Below, one piece after another: positions 15,083-24,126 of a stretch of DNA of 36,765 bases. Location of the stretch: NCBI GenBank assembly GCA_018065305.1, contig JAGHTO010000057.1, forward strand, positions 1 through 36,765, in the 5' to 3' direction. Each line of letters opens with the position of its first letter. Positions within the stretch are counted from its first letter, which is position 1. The stretch comes from Candidatus Cacconaster scatequi (GTDB lineage: Bacteria; Bacteroidota; Bacteroidia; Bacteroidales; UBA932). The notes under the pieces are model-generated. The model saw only the letters and a program-made list of their open reading frames with translations. It ran no database searches and was not told the DNA's origin. The position numbers and the translations under genes are program-made.

Positions 15083-16552
15083 TTATTGAATTTCAATGCT
15101 GTTCAACAAATCGAGCTTGCCGTCATCTATCAATTTGAGTATCAGTTCTCCGAACAAAGTGTTCTGCCAGGCGAACCAGGCACGGGTGAATTTCGATGCG
15201 TCGCTGCTGTGGAAGGATTCGTGCATAAACCCGGTTCCGGCATCAGTCTCCATCAACATCTTCACGCACTTTTCAATCTCGCTGTCATCCTGAGAGGTGA
15301 AAGCCCGCATCATTATGCTCATTGGCCAGATATAGTCAAGTCCGATGTGGGGGCCGCCAATACCCTCTCCGGCAGGACCTTTGAAGAAATAGGGGTTGTT
15401 TTCACTCAGGACAAATTTTCTGGTGTTCTGATAGATGGGATCGTTGATGTCCACGTCGCCCAGATAAGGCATCGCAAGGAGCGAAGGGACATTTGCATCA
15501 TCCATACAGTGTGCGTTTCCGAAACCGTCAACCTCATAAGCATAGATTTTGCCGCAGACGGGATGCTCCACAACCGCATGCTTCTGCAGGGCAGCTTCCA
15601 CTTCAGCGGCGAGTGAGATGCAGTCGGATGCAAGGTCTTCCCGCCCGTTTACGGTCCGGAGTATCTCCGCAGCCTTCCTGAGGGAGGTCACCGCAAAGAA
15701 ATTGGACGGCACGAGAAATTCGAAGACAGTTGCATCGTCGGAAGGACGGAAAGAACTGGCTATCAGACCACAGGGCTTGGCGGGATTGCCGTATCCACGG
15801 TTGGATTTCGTGTCGAACTGAGCATCCGTCTCCCTTGTGAAATGATAAGAACCCAAACCATCCTTTCTCTGCTGCTCGTGCATCACGGCCAGAACCTTGG
15901 TCATAGCCTCCAGCCAGGTCTCATCGAAAACAGAGCTGTCGCCAGTCTGCTTCCAATAGCCGTACGCAAGACGGATGGGATAGCATTGCGAATCAAGTTC
16001 ATATTTCCTCTCGTGCAGTTCAGGGATCATATCGGTGTTGTCACTCTCCCACTCCGAACCTGTGGGGCCGAAGTTGAAGGCATTTGCGTACGGGTCGAGC
16101 ACAAGGCACTTGAACTGCCTGCGAATTACACCCTCCAGCATCTTGCGCAGATTATCATCGGAAGATGCGAACCGGATATACGGCCAGACCTGCGCACCGC
16201 TGTCCCTGAGCCACATGGCGTGAATGTCCCCTGTAATGACGAAAGTGTCGGGATGTCCGCTTCCGTCATCTTCCGTATATTCCACCGTAGTGTCCAAAGT
16301 GTTGGGGAAACAATTGGCGAACATCCACTGGAGACGCGGATTTTTCAGTTTTGCAACAGTCCTGGCGATTACCTCTTCGATGGCGCTGTTGGAATAGGAG
16401 CGGTTGCCGATTTCGGGGCGCTGGCTGATATAGGAGCCGTCAGGCGCGATTGTCACGGGTTTTTCAACCTTTTCAACAGGAGCAGGCGCATTTTTGCACC
16501 CGAAAATGAACAGTCCGGTAAGAATCAGCGTCAGAAAAGAAGCGTGTCTCAT
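15083..16552 (-). CDS. GH125 exo-alpha-1,6-mannosidase lipoprotein
   Basis: GH125 enzymes are inverting exo-alpha-1,6-mannosidases that trim N-glycan or yeast mannan. The 489-residue product shows the family blocks: SNSAIEEVIARTVAKLKNPRLQWMFANCFPNTLDTTV, then GDIHAMWLRDSGAQVWPY with D117 as the likely catalytic acid, DPYANAFNF, GNPAKPCGLIASSFRPSDDAT, and a C-terminal GTGFMHESFHSSDASKFTRAWFAWQNTLFGELI, whose Glu in HESFH is the likely base. The signal peptide ends in FIFGC (Cys19), giving a lipoprotein. It is a single gene divergent from aroB. The call is firm at family level; the natural glycan is not visible from context. Confidence 0.92.
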   Translation of the reverse strand: MRHASFLTLILTGLFIFGCKNAPAPVEKVEKPVTIAPDGSYISQRPEIGNRSYSNSAIEEVIARTVAKLKNPRLQWMFANCFPNTLDTTVEYTEDDGSGHPDTFVITGDIHAMWLRDSGAQVWPYIRFASSDDNLRKMLEGVIRRQFKCLVLDPYANAFNFGPTGSEWESDNTDMIPELHERKYELDSQCYPIRLAYGYWKQTGDSSVFDETWLEAMTKVLAVMHEQQRKDGLGSYHFTRETDAQFDTKSNRGYGNPAKPCGLIASSFRPSDDATVFEFLVPSNFFAVTSLRKAAEILRTVNGREDLASDCISLAAEVEAALQKHAVVEHPVCGKIYAYEVDGFGNAHCMDDANVPSLLAMPYLGDVDINDPIYQNTRKFVLSENNPYFFKGPAGEGIGGPHIGLDYIWPMSIMMRAFTSQDDSEIEKCVKMLMETDAGTGFMHESFHSSDASKFTRAWFAWQNTLFGELILKLIDDGKLDLLNSIEIQ

Positions 16553-16584
16553 AATATTGGTTTCTTACAATTTCAATAATTGTT

Positions 16585-16602
16585 CAAAGTTAGTTAACTT
16601 TG
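16585..16602. promoter_or_regulatory. Overlapping divergent -7 boxes for GH125 and aroB
   Basis: CAAAGTTA-GT-TAACTTTG is an 18-bp palindrome. Its right half is a full -7 box for aroB (16595-16602, 8 nt from the ATG), and its left half is a full -7 box on the minus strand for the GH125 gene (16585-16592, 32 nt from its ATG). Both would use TTCA as -33 (16572-16575 and 16612-16615), so the two promoters overlap and probably exclude each other. Confidence 0.5.
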
Positions 16603-16610
16603 GGGAGAAT

Positions 16611-17591
16611 ATGAAAAACAATATCCATATCTCGCGTGATATCAATGATATTTTTCCCCTGTTTCAGGAGAGGAAGGTCATTATGGTGGCGGACGAATAT
16701 TTCCGGAGCCACGACAGTTCCCTCGATGTGATAGACTGCCCCCGTCTGTGGATTTGCGCGGACGAAGGGAAGAAGACTCTGGATACTGTGGGAGGACTGA
16801 TTGACAACCTGCTGGAGTATGGAGCCGACAGGGACACCCTTGTTCTGGCCGCCGGAGGGGGAATAACGACCGACATCGCCGGATTCACGGCCTCCATTTA
16901 CAAAAGAGGTGTCGCCCTCGGATCCGTCCCGACAACCCTGCTTGCTCAGGTGGATGCCTCCATTGGAGGGAAGAACGGGGTCAACGTCAACCATTTCAAG
17001 AATATGGTCGGCGTAATAAGGCAGCCGGAGTTTGTCTTTATCAACCCCGACTTCAACCGAACCCTTCCCGTGAGGGAATACCGCTGCGGAATTGCCGAAA
17101 TGCTCAAGATGTTCTGCATATCGGACAGGGATGCCTTTTTCGGATTGCTGCAGCATAAGGATGATGTCAGCGAGGAACTTATCAGAAGGGCCATTGACGT
17201 GAAGATGGACATTGTGGAGCAGGATGAGATGGAGCACGGTATGCGCAGGGTTCTCAATCTGGGGCACACTTTCGGCCACGCCATTGAAAAATGCAGCCGG
17301 GACTATCTCCACGGAGAGGCTGTGTCGGTGGGAATGGTTCTGGCCGGGCAGGTCTCAGTCAGCCTTGGAGCAATGCCGTATGAAGAGCTGTCCCTGCTCA
17401 GGGAGAGCCTCCGTTCCGCAGGCCTTCCAACAGGCACGGATATCGGTTTTGAGGAACTCAGGGAAGCCATTCTCCAGGACAAGAAAAGCGTGGGAAGTCT
17501 GATTGATTTCGCCCTGCCGTTGAAGATAGGGGATGTCAGATTGAGAAGGCTTTCGATGGAACAGCTTGAAGATGGGTACAATCTGCTATAG
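16611..17591 (+). CDS. aroB: 3-dehydroquinate synthase
   Basis: AroB converts DAHP to 3-dehydroquinate, the second step of the shikimate pathway, using NAD+ and a divalent metal. The 326-residue protein has the NAD-binding AAGGGITTDIAGF (80-92) and SVPTTLLAQVDASIGGKNGVN (105-125). The likely metal ligands are E163 (GIAEMLK), H219 or H223 (NLGHTFGHAIE) and H234 (HGEA). It is shorter than typical AroB (about 350 residues), mainly at the N-terminus. The ATG at 16611 was chosen because a longer frame upstream crosses the promoter. The next gene starts 20 nt before its stop, so it forms an operon with the AroD-AroA fusion and aroC. Confidence 0.93.
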   Translation: MKNNIHISRDINDIFPLFQERKVIMVADEYFRSHDSSLDVIDCPRLWICADEGKKTLDTVGGLIDNLLEYGADRDTLVLAAGGGITTDIAGFTASIYKRGVALGSVPTTLLAQVDASIGGKNGVNVNHFKNMVGVIRQPEFVFINPDFNRTLPVREYRCGIAEMLKMFCISDRDAFFGLLQHKDDVSEELIRRAIDVKMDIVEQDEMEHGMRRVLNLGHTFGHAIEKCSRDYLHGEAVSVGMVLAGQVSVSLGAMPYEELSLLRESLRSAGLPTGTDIGFEELREAILQDKKSVGSLIDFALPLKIGDVRLRRLSMEQLEDGYNLL

Positions 17592-19518
17592 CATAACGGA
17601 CTCCGAATTCCCGTACTGCCACTTTATGGCATCCACGAGAGTGAAAACCGCCGTCGAAATAAGGCTCGACGGCTGCCACCTTGACGGAAATGACATCAGG
17701 GAGGTCTTCTCCGCCAGGAGGGACTGCACTTTGATTGCCACATATCACATCAATGAGTCAGAGGACATTCCGCGTGCCCTTGAATCGCTGGGCGATGCCA
17801 TTATGGCGGGCACGGACTATGTGGATATCCCCTTCGACCTACCCGACGAGTCCCGCAAGTGGCTGATTTCGCTTGCCCTCAACAAAGGGTGCAGGATAAT
17901 AATCTCATATCACAACTATCACGGGACCGACCCTCTGGAAACGCTGCTGGAGATAGGCAGAAAAGCTTTCGGAGAAGGGGCCGACGTCGTCAAGATAGTC
18001 ACCACCGCGGGCAGCAGATCGGATGCCGCGACGGTGCTGAAACTTTACGGCCATTTCAACCCCTCTTCGCTGATTGCTTTCGCGATGGGGATCCGGGGAG
18101 TGAACAGCAGATTCCTCTCCTTTCAAGCCGGCGCCCCATTCTTTTATGTCTCCCCCTGCAGAAACTCGAGAACGGCAGGAGGACAGCCGTGCTATTTCAA
18201 TTTCCTGCCCGGGAAAGAGGTGATTCTCAAGGGGTCCGTGGATATTCCATCCTCCAAGAGTTTCGCCCAGAGGGCAATCGTCCTTTCGGCACTCACGGAG
18301 GGTACCACGAAACTGTACGGATATACGGCGTGTCAGGACACCTCGGCAGCCGTCGGCGTTGCGGAAAGCTTCGGAGCCGAGGTCAGTCTGGACGGAGACG
18401 TTCTCTCGATAACGGGCCATCAGAATATCCTGCGTGACGGTCTGAAAGTCAAGTACAATCTCCTGTCTGTCGGAGAGTCGGGACTGCTCGCGAGACTTTG
18501 CATTCCTCTGGCCGGCCTTGCCGGAGAGGATATCACCATAACCGGTGAAGGGACCTTGCTGCGGAGGAAAGTCGGGGATTACAAACAGGCTCTGAAGGGA
18601 TTCGGGCTGAAAGTCGATTATACTGACAGATCCTATCTGCCCGCCACAGTCCGGGGCAGACTGCATCCTTCAGACCAGCATATCAATGGAGGAAAGGGTT
18701 CCCAGATGATTTCAGGACTGCTTCTGGCCCTGAGCCAGTGCAAAGGCACAAGCACTCTCGACATCGACAATCTTACCAGCGTCCCCTACATGGACCTTAC
18801 CACCTACGTGGCCTCGTTTTTCGGCCTGAACGGGTATTCAATGGAATCAAGGCCTGACGAGGACAATGAAGAGGAACGCATCTACACGATAGAAGGGCCG
18901 TCTGAAATATCTCCCGTCATCGGAATACAGGTGGAGAAGGACTGGAGTGCGGCCGCGATGATGATGGTCGCTGCGGCGATGATGGGGAATCTGACTTTTT
19001 CCGGACTGGACATATTCTCAAACCAGGCTGACGCCGAAATTCTTGACATTCTGAAAGCGATGCACGTGGATATCACGGAAAGAGGATCCTCACCACGTGT
19101 CATAAATGTCAGAAAATCCATTCTGATGCCTTTCTACCACGATATCACCGATTCTCCTGACCTTTTCGCCCCGCTGTTCCTTCTGGCGGTGCGCGCGGCC
19201 GGAATCAGCGTGATAAGTGGGATAAAGCGGCTTTCCAACAAGGAAAGCAACCGGGCGGAGAGCTTCGCCTCCCAGTTCCGGAAGATAGGTGTCCGTATCT
19301 CGACACACGGAGATGAGATGCACATTGCCGGTCACGAACACGCACGGTTTCCGGGCGGAATCAGTGTCTCCAGTTTCGGGGACCATCGTCTGGCTATGGC
19401 TCTGAGCATCGTTTCCCTCATCTGCGACAAACCTCTCGAGATTGACGACACGGATTGCGTCTCCAAGTCATATCCCGGTTTCTACGCCCAACTTGAAAAA
19501 TTGAAATGCAATGAATAG
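17572..19518 (+). CDS. aroDA: Fusion of type I 3-dehydroquinate dehydratase and EPSP synthase
   Basis: One 648-residue frame carries two shikimate enzymes. Residues about 1-205 are type I dehydroquinase: AVEIRLD (28-33), ISYHNYHG with catalytic H114, GADVVKIVTTA with Schiff-base K141, AFAMGIRGVNSR, and the C-terminal substrate loop. Residues about 212-648 are EPSP synthase: DIPSSKSFAQRAIVLSAL with K229, DTSAAVGVAESFGAEV, SVGESGLLARLCIPLAGL, ITGEGTLLRRKVGDYKQAL, LSNKESNRAESFASQFRKIG, and FGDHRLAMAL (D604-R606). The domains are joined with almost no linker. The ATG at 17572 overlaps aroB by 20 nt, and aroC starts 8 nt before the stop. Catalytic residues of both halves are present, so both activities are expected. 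The first half catalyses step three and the second step six of the pathway. Confidence 0.92.
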   Translation: MGTICYSITDSEFPYCHFMASTRVKTAVEIRLDGCHLDGNDIREVFSARRDCTLIATYHINESEDIPRALESLGDAIMAGTDYVDIPFDLPDESRKWLISLALNKGCRIIISYHNYHGTDPLETLLEIGRKAFGEGADVVKIVTTAGSRSDAATVLKLYGHFNPSSLIAFAMGIRGVNSRFLSFQAGAPFFYVSPCRNSRTAGGQPCYFNFLPGKEVILKGSVDIPSSKSFAQRAIVLSALTEGTTKLYGYTACQDTSAAVGVAESFGAEVSLDGDVLSITGHQNILRDGLKVKYNLLSVGESGLLARLCIPLAGLAGEDITITGEGTLLRRKVGDYKQALKGFGLKVDYTDRSYLPATVRGRLHPSDQHINGGKGSQMISGLLLALSQCKGTSTLDIDNLTSVPYMDLTTYVASFFGLNGYSMESRPDEDNEEERIYTIEGPSEISPVIGIQVEKDWSAAAMMMVAAAMMGNLTFSGLDIFSNQADAEILDILKAMHVDITERGSSPRVINVRKSILMPFYHDITDSPDLFAPLFLLAVRAAGISVISGIKRLSNKESNRAESFASQFRKIGVRISTHGDEMHIAGHEHARFPGGISVSSFGDHRLAMALSIVSLICDKPLEIDDTDCVSKSYPGFYAQLEKLKCNE

Positions 19519-20473
19519 TTTCGGAAACAGATTCAAAGTGGAGATTTTCGGGGCGTCCCACGCACCCGAGGTGGGCGTCGACATCTGGGGCATACCGGAT
19601 TCCATCAATCCCTGCGACCTTGATTTCAATACACAGCTCGCCCGCCGCAAGGGAGGCTCCGCCTGGACAACTCCGAGAGTCGAGGAAGACACTCCCCTGT
19701 TCGAAGACCTGAGAGCCGACGGAGGTCCGTTCCGGATTCGGTTTGAGAACAGGAACGTGCGGTCCGAGGATTATTCCGGTTTCGAGGATATTCCCCGCCC
19801 CGGTCACGCCGACTTCACATCATTGGTGAAATATGGCCGGACTTTTCCCGGTGGAGGAATCTTCTCGGGCAGGATGACCCTGCCGCTTGTGGCCGCCGGA
19901 GCCGTGGCGCAGGCCATCATCTCCCCCGCCGTAATCAGAGCGTCGCTCGTTGAAGTCGGAGGCATTTCCTGCAGTGACAGAGAGGCTGTCAGGCAGGCTC
20001 TAGGCAAGGCGGCGGAAGAGGGTGATTCTCTCGGAGCCGTCGTCAGATGCGTCTGTGAAGGCATTCCGGCAGGTTTGGGCGAGCCCTTTTTCGATTCGCT
20101 TGAATCCGTGATTTCTCACGCCGTCTTCTCCATCCCCGGCATACGGGGGATAGAATTCGGGGACGGCTTCGCAGCAGCAGCAATGCGGGGCTCACAGCAC
20201 AACGACCCGTTCATCGATGCATCGGGCCACACCTCCAAAAACGGTTGCGGAGGCATCAACGGAGGAATCTCCAACGGTAACCCCATCATATTCAATGTCG
20301 CCGTCAAACCCACCTCGACCATCAGGAAGACTCAGCATACTTTCAATTTCGCTGAAGGCAAAATGGCCGACCTCTCCGCCGGCGGACGCCACGACGTATG
20401 CTTCGCCCTGAGGGTTCCTCCCGTCATCGAGGCCGTCACCGCCATCGTCCTTGCCGATTTTATTACAGCGTAA
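19511..20473 (+). CDS. aroC: Chorismate synthase, short divergent form
   Basis: AroC uses reduced FMN to eliminate phosphate from EPSP, giving chorismate. At 320 residues the protein is about 35-40 shorter than usual. Conserved parts: NSFGNRFKVEIFGASHAPEVGVDIWGIP, RRKGGSAWTTPRVEED, RPGHADFTSLVKYG (H99), GGIFSGRMTLPLVAAGA, GCGGINGGISNGNPI, and the C-terminal GRHDVCFALRVPPVIEAV. The first motif reads GASHA where the family has GESHG, and SGRMT replaces the usual SARET. Loops around residues 66-76 and 108-114 are shortened. It overlaps the aroDA stop by 8 nt and the convergent TolC-like gene by 11 bp. It is the only aroC in view and is placed with aroB and aroDA, so it is probably active, though this needs proof. 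Confidence 0.88.
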   Translation: MNSFGNRFKVEIFGASHAPEVGVDIWGIPDSINPCDLDFNTQLARRKGGSAWTTPRVEEDTPLFEDLRADGGPFRIRFENRNVRSEDYSGFEDIPRPGHADFTSLVKYGRTFPGGGIFSGRMTLPLVAAGAVAQAIISPAVIRASLVEVGGISCSDREAVRQALGKAAEEGDSLGAVVRCVCEGIPAGLGEPFFDSLESVISHAVFSIPGIRGIEFGDGFAAAAMRGSQHNDPFIDASGHTSKNGCGGINGGISNGNPIIFNVAVKPTSTIRKTQHTFNFAEGKMADLSAGGRHDVCFALRVPPVIEAVTAIVLADFITA

Positions 20474-21779
20474 GTTCCTTCCCCTGGTAGAAATCCAGCA
20501 GTTTGGTCTGATAGAGGTATTCGTAGCGGGCCTGGGTGAGATTCGACTCGGCCTCGAGATACTGCGCCTTCGATGCGTTGAACTCGGTTATGTTGGCTTT
20601 GCCGTTCTCGTATTTGGCCTCCATCAGCTCGAAAGCCTCCTTTGCAGCCACAGCCGCGGCCTTGCTGCGCTCATATTTGCTCTGCGAAGTCAAAGCATTC
20701 GTATGCGCCTGCTGAATCTCCTTGTAAAGAACCTTCTTGGCGTTCTCAAGCTGGAGTTGCTGCTGAGCGAGAGAGACCTGAGCGGACCTCACGTTGTTCC
20801 GAACTGCGAACTTCTGGAAAATCGGAATGTTGAGGGACAGTCCCACATATTGGCTGAAGTTATTTCCGAGCTGTTCGAAGAAAGCCTTGCTGGGAGTAAG
20901 GTTGTTCGTGTAGTAGTTCGACCCCAATCCCCCGCTCAGTGACAGGGAAGGATAATAACTCGCCTTGGCGACACGGATGGAGGCATCCGCCGCATCCACA
21001 CGCAACTGCTCGGACTTTATCTGCGGCTTTATGCCAAGTGCCGTCTCGTAGATGAACTGCGGATCCTGCAGGAGATGAATCTCAAGCTGGGAGGCATCCG
21101 GGAGGGATATGTTGAATCCGTCAGGAGACGGAAGTTCCAGAAGCTGCGTCAGATCCAGAATCGAGACTCTCAGGTTGCCTTCGGCCTGAACCTCTGTCAG
21201 ACGGCTCTGTGCAAGAGAAGATTTCTGCGCCGAAACCTCCGCCTGTGAAGCCTTCCCGCTGCGGGCCATCGCCTCAAGCCTGTCCACCTGCAGGCTGTCA
21301 ATCTCCACCTGCCGGTGTGCGACGCCAAGAATCTCGTTGTTGTAGAGAACCTGCACGAAAGCTGCCGCAACAGCGGTCCGGATATCATCCTTAGCCTTTG
21401 CAAGGTCTTCCGTTGCGGCCTGGAGATTCAGTTCGCTCAAGGTGATGTTGTTCTTTATCCGCAACCCCTCGAACAGCGGCATACTGGCCCCGAGGCTCAG
21501 GGAAGTGTTCGTGGTGTTGGTGTTCGCGTAGGTGTTGTCCGAAGTCAGACCTCGTCCGAACGAGAAATTCTGTGACCCGCTTGCCGAGAGGCCGGGCAAC
21601 ATACTGTTCTTCGCCGTACTGAGGGCAATATCACGCTGCTGCACCTGAAGAGCGCTCTGCTTGACGGTGATATTGTTCTCTATTGCATAGTCGATGCACT
21701 CCTTGAGTGTCCACGTGTTCTGCCCGAATGTCAGCACGGGCAGAAGAGAGAGTGCCAGAACCGTTATTTTCTTCATCAT
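20463..21779 (-). CDS. TolC-like outer-membrane efflux protein
   Basis: Outer-membrane factors of this family form trimeric tunnels for export with a periplasmic adaptor and an inner-membrane transporter. The 438-residue product has a signal peptide (MKKITVLALSLLPVLTFGQ), then WTLKECIDYAIENNITVKQSALQVQQRDI. Two long heptad-rich helical repeats follow, each ending in an OEP-type pattern (LFEGLRIKNNITLSELNLQAA; NIPIFQKFAVRNNVRSAQVSLAQQQLQLENA). Its start overlaps the adaptor's stop by 4 nt. It is the last gene of the eight-gene operon. No lipobox is evident. Assigned by fold pattern and context. Confidence 0.92.
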   Translation of the reverse strand: MMKKITVLALSLLPVLTFGQNTWTLKECIDYAIENNITVKQSALQVQQRDIALSTAKNSMLPGLSASGSQNFSFGRGLTSDNTYANTNTTNTSLSLGASMPLFEGLRIKNNITLSELNLQAATEDLAKAKDDIRTAVAAAFVQVLYNNEILGVAHRQVEIDSLQVDRLEAMARSGKASQAEVSAQKSSLAQSRLTEVQAEGNLRVSILDLTQLLELPSPDGFNISLPDASQLEIHLLQDPQFIYETALGIKPQIKSEQLRVDAADASIRVAKASYYPSLSLSGGLGSNYYTNNLTPSKAFFEQLGNNFSQYVGLSLNIPIFQKFAVRNNVRSAQVSLAQQQLQLENAKKVLYKEIQQAHTNALTSQSKYERSKAAAVAAKEAFELMEAKYENGKANITEFNASKAQYLEAESNLTQARYEYLYQTKLLDFYQGKELTL

Positions 21780-22870
21780 TTCTCGTTTATGATTTTAGGA
21801 CCACGAAGCTTGACGGAGGTGTCAATGCCGCTCTTGACCTCGATTTGAACTCCGTCACTGACACCCGTCTCGATGGCGGTCTTTTCGTATGAACCGTCCT
21901 CTTTCAAAACATAGACAAAGGTGCTGTCTCCTTTGAATTCCAACGCGCTTTCCGGGATTGAAACCACTGCATCAGCCTGTTGGAGAACAATTTCCGCATT
22001 TGCACTGTAGCCGGAACGGATGGTGCTTCCCTCCTGCGGCTTGACTGCGGCCTTTATCTGGAACTGATTCGCTCCGTTTTTCTCGACGGCCTTCGGGGAG
22101 ATGTACTCGAGGACAGCCTCGAAAGAGTAGTTCTGCAGGGCTCCTATGGTAATCACAACGTTCATCCCCTCGGAGAGCATACCAACCTCAGTCTCGTCAA
22201 TCTGTCCGTCGAAGATGAGGTCGTTCATATTCGCAACGGTCGCGACAGTCGTACCGTCGTTCATCGTATTTGCTTGAATCACTGAGTTTCCCACCTTCAC
22301 GGGAATGTCGAGTATAAGCCCGCTGATGGTGGAGCGCACGAGAGTTGAGGAGGACTTGGCATTCGATGAAGAAACACCGTCCCTGATAACTTCCAGGACA
22401 TCCTGTGCCGCAGCCCGTTCCTCCTTCGCCTGATTGTAGGCCTGCAAAACCTTGTCATACTCCTCGGCACTCACCAGTTTCTTGGAATATAGTTCCTTCT
22501 CCCTGTCAAGGTCGGTCTTTGCCTGCTTGAGATTTATTTCAGCAAGACGGACACGGCTCTGGGCGTTGCTCAGCGAGGACATCTCCGGAATCACATTCAG
22601 TTTTGCGATAACCTCCCCTTTTTCGACCGTCTGCCCTGCCTCCTTGTAGAGTTCGGCGATGATGCCGTTTATCTGGGGTTTGATGTTGACTTCGTTGCGT
22701 GGTGCAATCTTGCCGGTCACAACGGAGGTGCGTCTGATATCCGAGATATTCACGTCAAGGTTCTGATACCTGACCTCCTGCGGGCGCGTCTTCTGATATA
22801 GGAAGACGAAGGTCCCCACCACAAATACCGCAATCAATGCGAAAATAATGTACTTGAAATACTTTTTCAT
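21776..22870 (-). CDS. MacA/HlyD-type periplasmic adaptor (membrane fusion protein)
   Basis: The adaptor links an inner-membrane ABC transporter to the TolC-like channel. The 364-residue product has an N-terminal membrane anchor (about 5-24). The lipoyl/barrel-sandwich halves are GKIAPRNEVNIKPQINGIIAELYKEAGQTVEKGEVIAKLN (about 53-92) and RSTISGLILDIPVKVGNSV. A coiled-coil hairpin (about 98-165) lies between them, and a beta-barrel with a membrane-proximal domain (about 210-360) follows. It lies 18 nt after the upstream permease and overlaps the TolC-like gene. Together with two permeases and an ATPase it suggests a MacAB-TolC-like pump. Confidence 0.92.
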   Translation of the reverse strand: MKKYFKYIIFALIAVFVVGTFVFLYQKTRPQEVRYQNLDVNISDIRRTSVVTGKIAPRNEVNIKPQINGIIAELYKEAGQTVEKGEVIAKLNVIPEMSSLSNAQSRVRLAEINLKQAKTDLDREKELYSKKLVSAEEYDKVLQAYNQAKEERAAAQDVLEVIRDGVSSSNAKSSSTLVRSTISGLILDIPVKVGNSVIQANTMNDGTTVATVANMNDLIFDGQIDETEVGMLSEGMNVVITIGALQNYSFEAVLEYISPKAVEKNGANQFQIKAAVKPQEGSTIRSGYSANAEIVLQQADAVVSIPESALEFKGDSTFVYVLKEDGSYEKTAIETGVSDGVQIEVKSGIDTSVKLRGPKIINEK

Positions 22871-22888
22871 ATACTTGATTTTTTGTTA

Positions 22889-24124
22889 TTATTCGTCTCT
22901 CATAGCATCCACCGGCTTGATTTTCATTGCTCTGGCAGTCGGGGCCAGTCCGGCTATCACCCCAAGTACCGCCAGCAGGGCAAGCGCTGTTACCGCAGTC
23001 CAGAAACTCAGGAAAAACAGAGTCCCTGTAGCCTTCTCAAGCAACTGGAGAAGCAGTATGCTGAAGATGATGCCCCCGCATCCGGCCAGAAGGGTAAGCG
23101 TGACGCTCTCTCCCATTATCTGGAAAAGAATCTCGCTCGGGAGTGCCCCGATGGCCCGTCTGATGCCGATTTCGATGGTTCTCTCGCGTACCGTCACCAT
23201 CATTATGTTGCTCACCCCGATGGCTCCGGCAAGAAGGGTCCCGATTCCGACAATCCATATCAGCAGGTTTATCCCCCTGAAGAGATTGTCAATGATGCCG
23301 AAAACCTCCTGTGTGTTTGCGAAAAACATCGCATCCTTGTCGGTCGGGTCGAACAGGTGGGCATCGGAAAGAACTTTCCTCAGTTTCGTCTGAAGGTAAT
23401 CCATATCTGTTCCCGGTGCGGCCAGAGTACTTATCATATCCACCGTGTTTCCTCTCCTGAAGATTTTCGCCGCCACCGTTATGGGAAGAGTGATGGTTTC
23501 GGAAGCCTGCCCGTTGATGCTCATATTGCCTGTGCAGACATCCACTCCCACGACACGCAGAAAAACAGACCCCATCTGGACATACTTCCCGCAGGGGTCG
23601 CCTCCTTCGGGGAAGAGGGCTTCATATACCCTTTTGCCCAGGACACATACCTTCCTTTCGGAAGTGACATCCACAGAATTCAGCATACGTCCGTATTTGA
23701 TGGAAGGAATCTCAATAAGATTATGATTCTGATCCACCCCCTTTATGCTTGCGGAATAGGACCTGTCCTCATAAACTGTGTTCAAATTCCAGTTGTGAAT
23801 CATTGGAGAAACGACTTCCAGCTCCGGAATCATCATTCTGATTCTCTCCACGTCCCTGTAAGTCATTTCCCAATAGCGGCCTGTCTGAAATCCTTTGTAC
23901 GGCTTTGTCGTCTTTGACGCTCCGACAACAACTGTATTTGTGGCAAATCCGTCGAAATTCGCCATCATCTTCGACCTCAGGGCGTTTCCTCCGCCAATCA
24001 GGAAGAGCAGCATGAACAGGCCCCAGAAGATTCCGAACCCTGTGAGCAGACTCCTGCTCCGGTTTCTCATCAGAGCATCCACGATTTCGCGGAAAGAATC
24101 AAAATCAAATCTGAAAAACTTCAT
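22889..24124 (-). CDS. MacB-like ABC transporter permease, second copy
   Basis: The 411-residue protein follows the MacB/FtsX-type layout. One N-terminal membrane helix (about 21-45, GFGIFWGLFMLLFLIGGGNAL) leads into a large periplasmic MacB core domain (about 50-270). Three C-terminal helices (about 285-400) follow, including the coupling segment GVSNIMMVTVRERTIEIGIRRAIGALPSEI. The final MKIKPVDAMRDE is the classic FtsX-family ending. It starts 2 nt after the first permease and is related to it in layout but clearly divergent in sequence. The two may form a heterodimer. The ATPase is encoded separately, unlike E. coli MacB. Confidence 0.9.
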   Translation of the reverse strand: MKFFRFDFDSFREIVDALMRNRSRSLLTGFGIFWGLFMLLFLIGGGNALRSKMMANFDGFATNTVVVGASKTTKPYKGFQTGRYWEMTYRDVERIRMMIPELEVVSPMIHNWNLNTVYEDRSYSASIKGVDQNHNLIEIPSIKYGRMLNSVDVTSERKVCVLGKRVYEALFPEGGDPCGKYVQMGSVFLRVVGVDVCTGNMSINGQASETITLPITVAAKIFRRGNTVDMISTLAAPGTDMDYLQTKLRKVLSDAHLFDPTDKDAMFFANTQEVFGIIDNLFRGINLLIWIVGIGTLLAGAIGVSNIMMVTVRERTIEIGIRRAIGALPSEILFQIMGESVTLTLLAGCGGIIFSILLLQLLEKATGTLFFLSFWTAVTALALLAVLGVIAGLAPTARAMKIKPVDAMRDE

Positions 24125-24126
24125 AA

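Noticed and set aside
16494-16610. Possible N-terminal extension of AroB
   Set aside because: It would cross the -7 box and the end of the divergent GH125 gene; homology to AroB begins after the ATG at 16611.
22883-23917. Long open frame antisense to the second permease
   Set aside because: The minus strand encodes a full MacB-like permease; the plus frame has no domain, and its His/Ser/Arg-rich composition is typical of a shadow frame.
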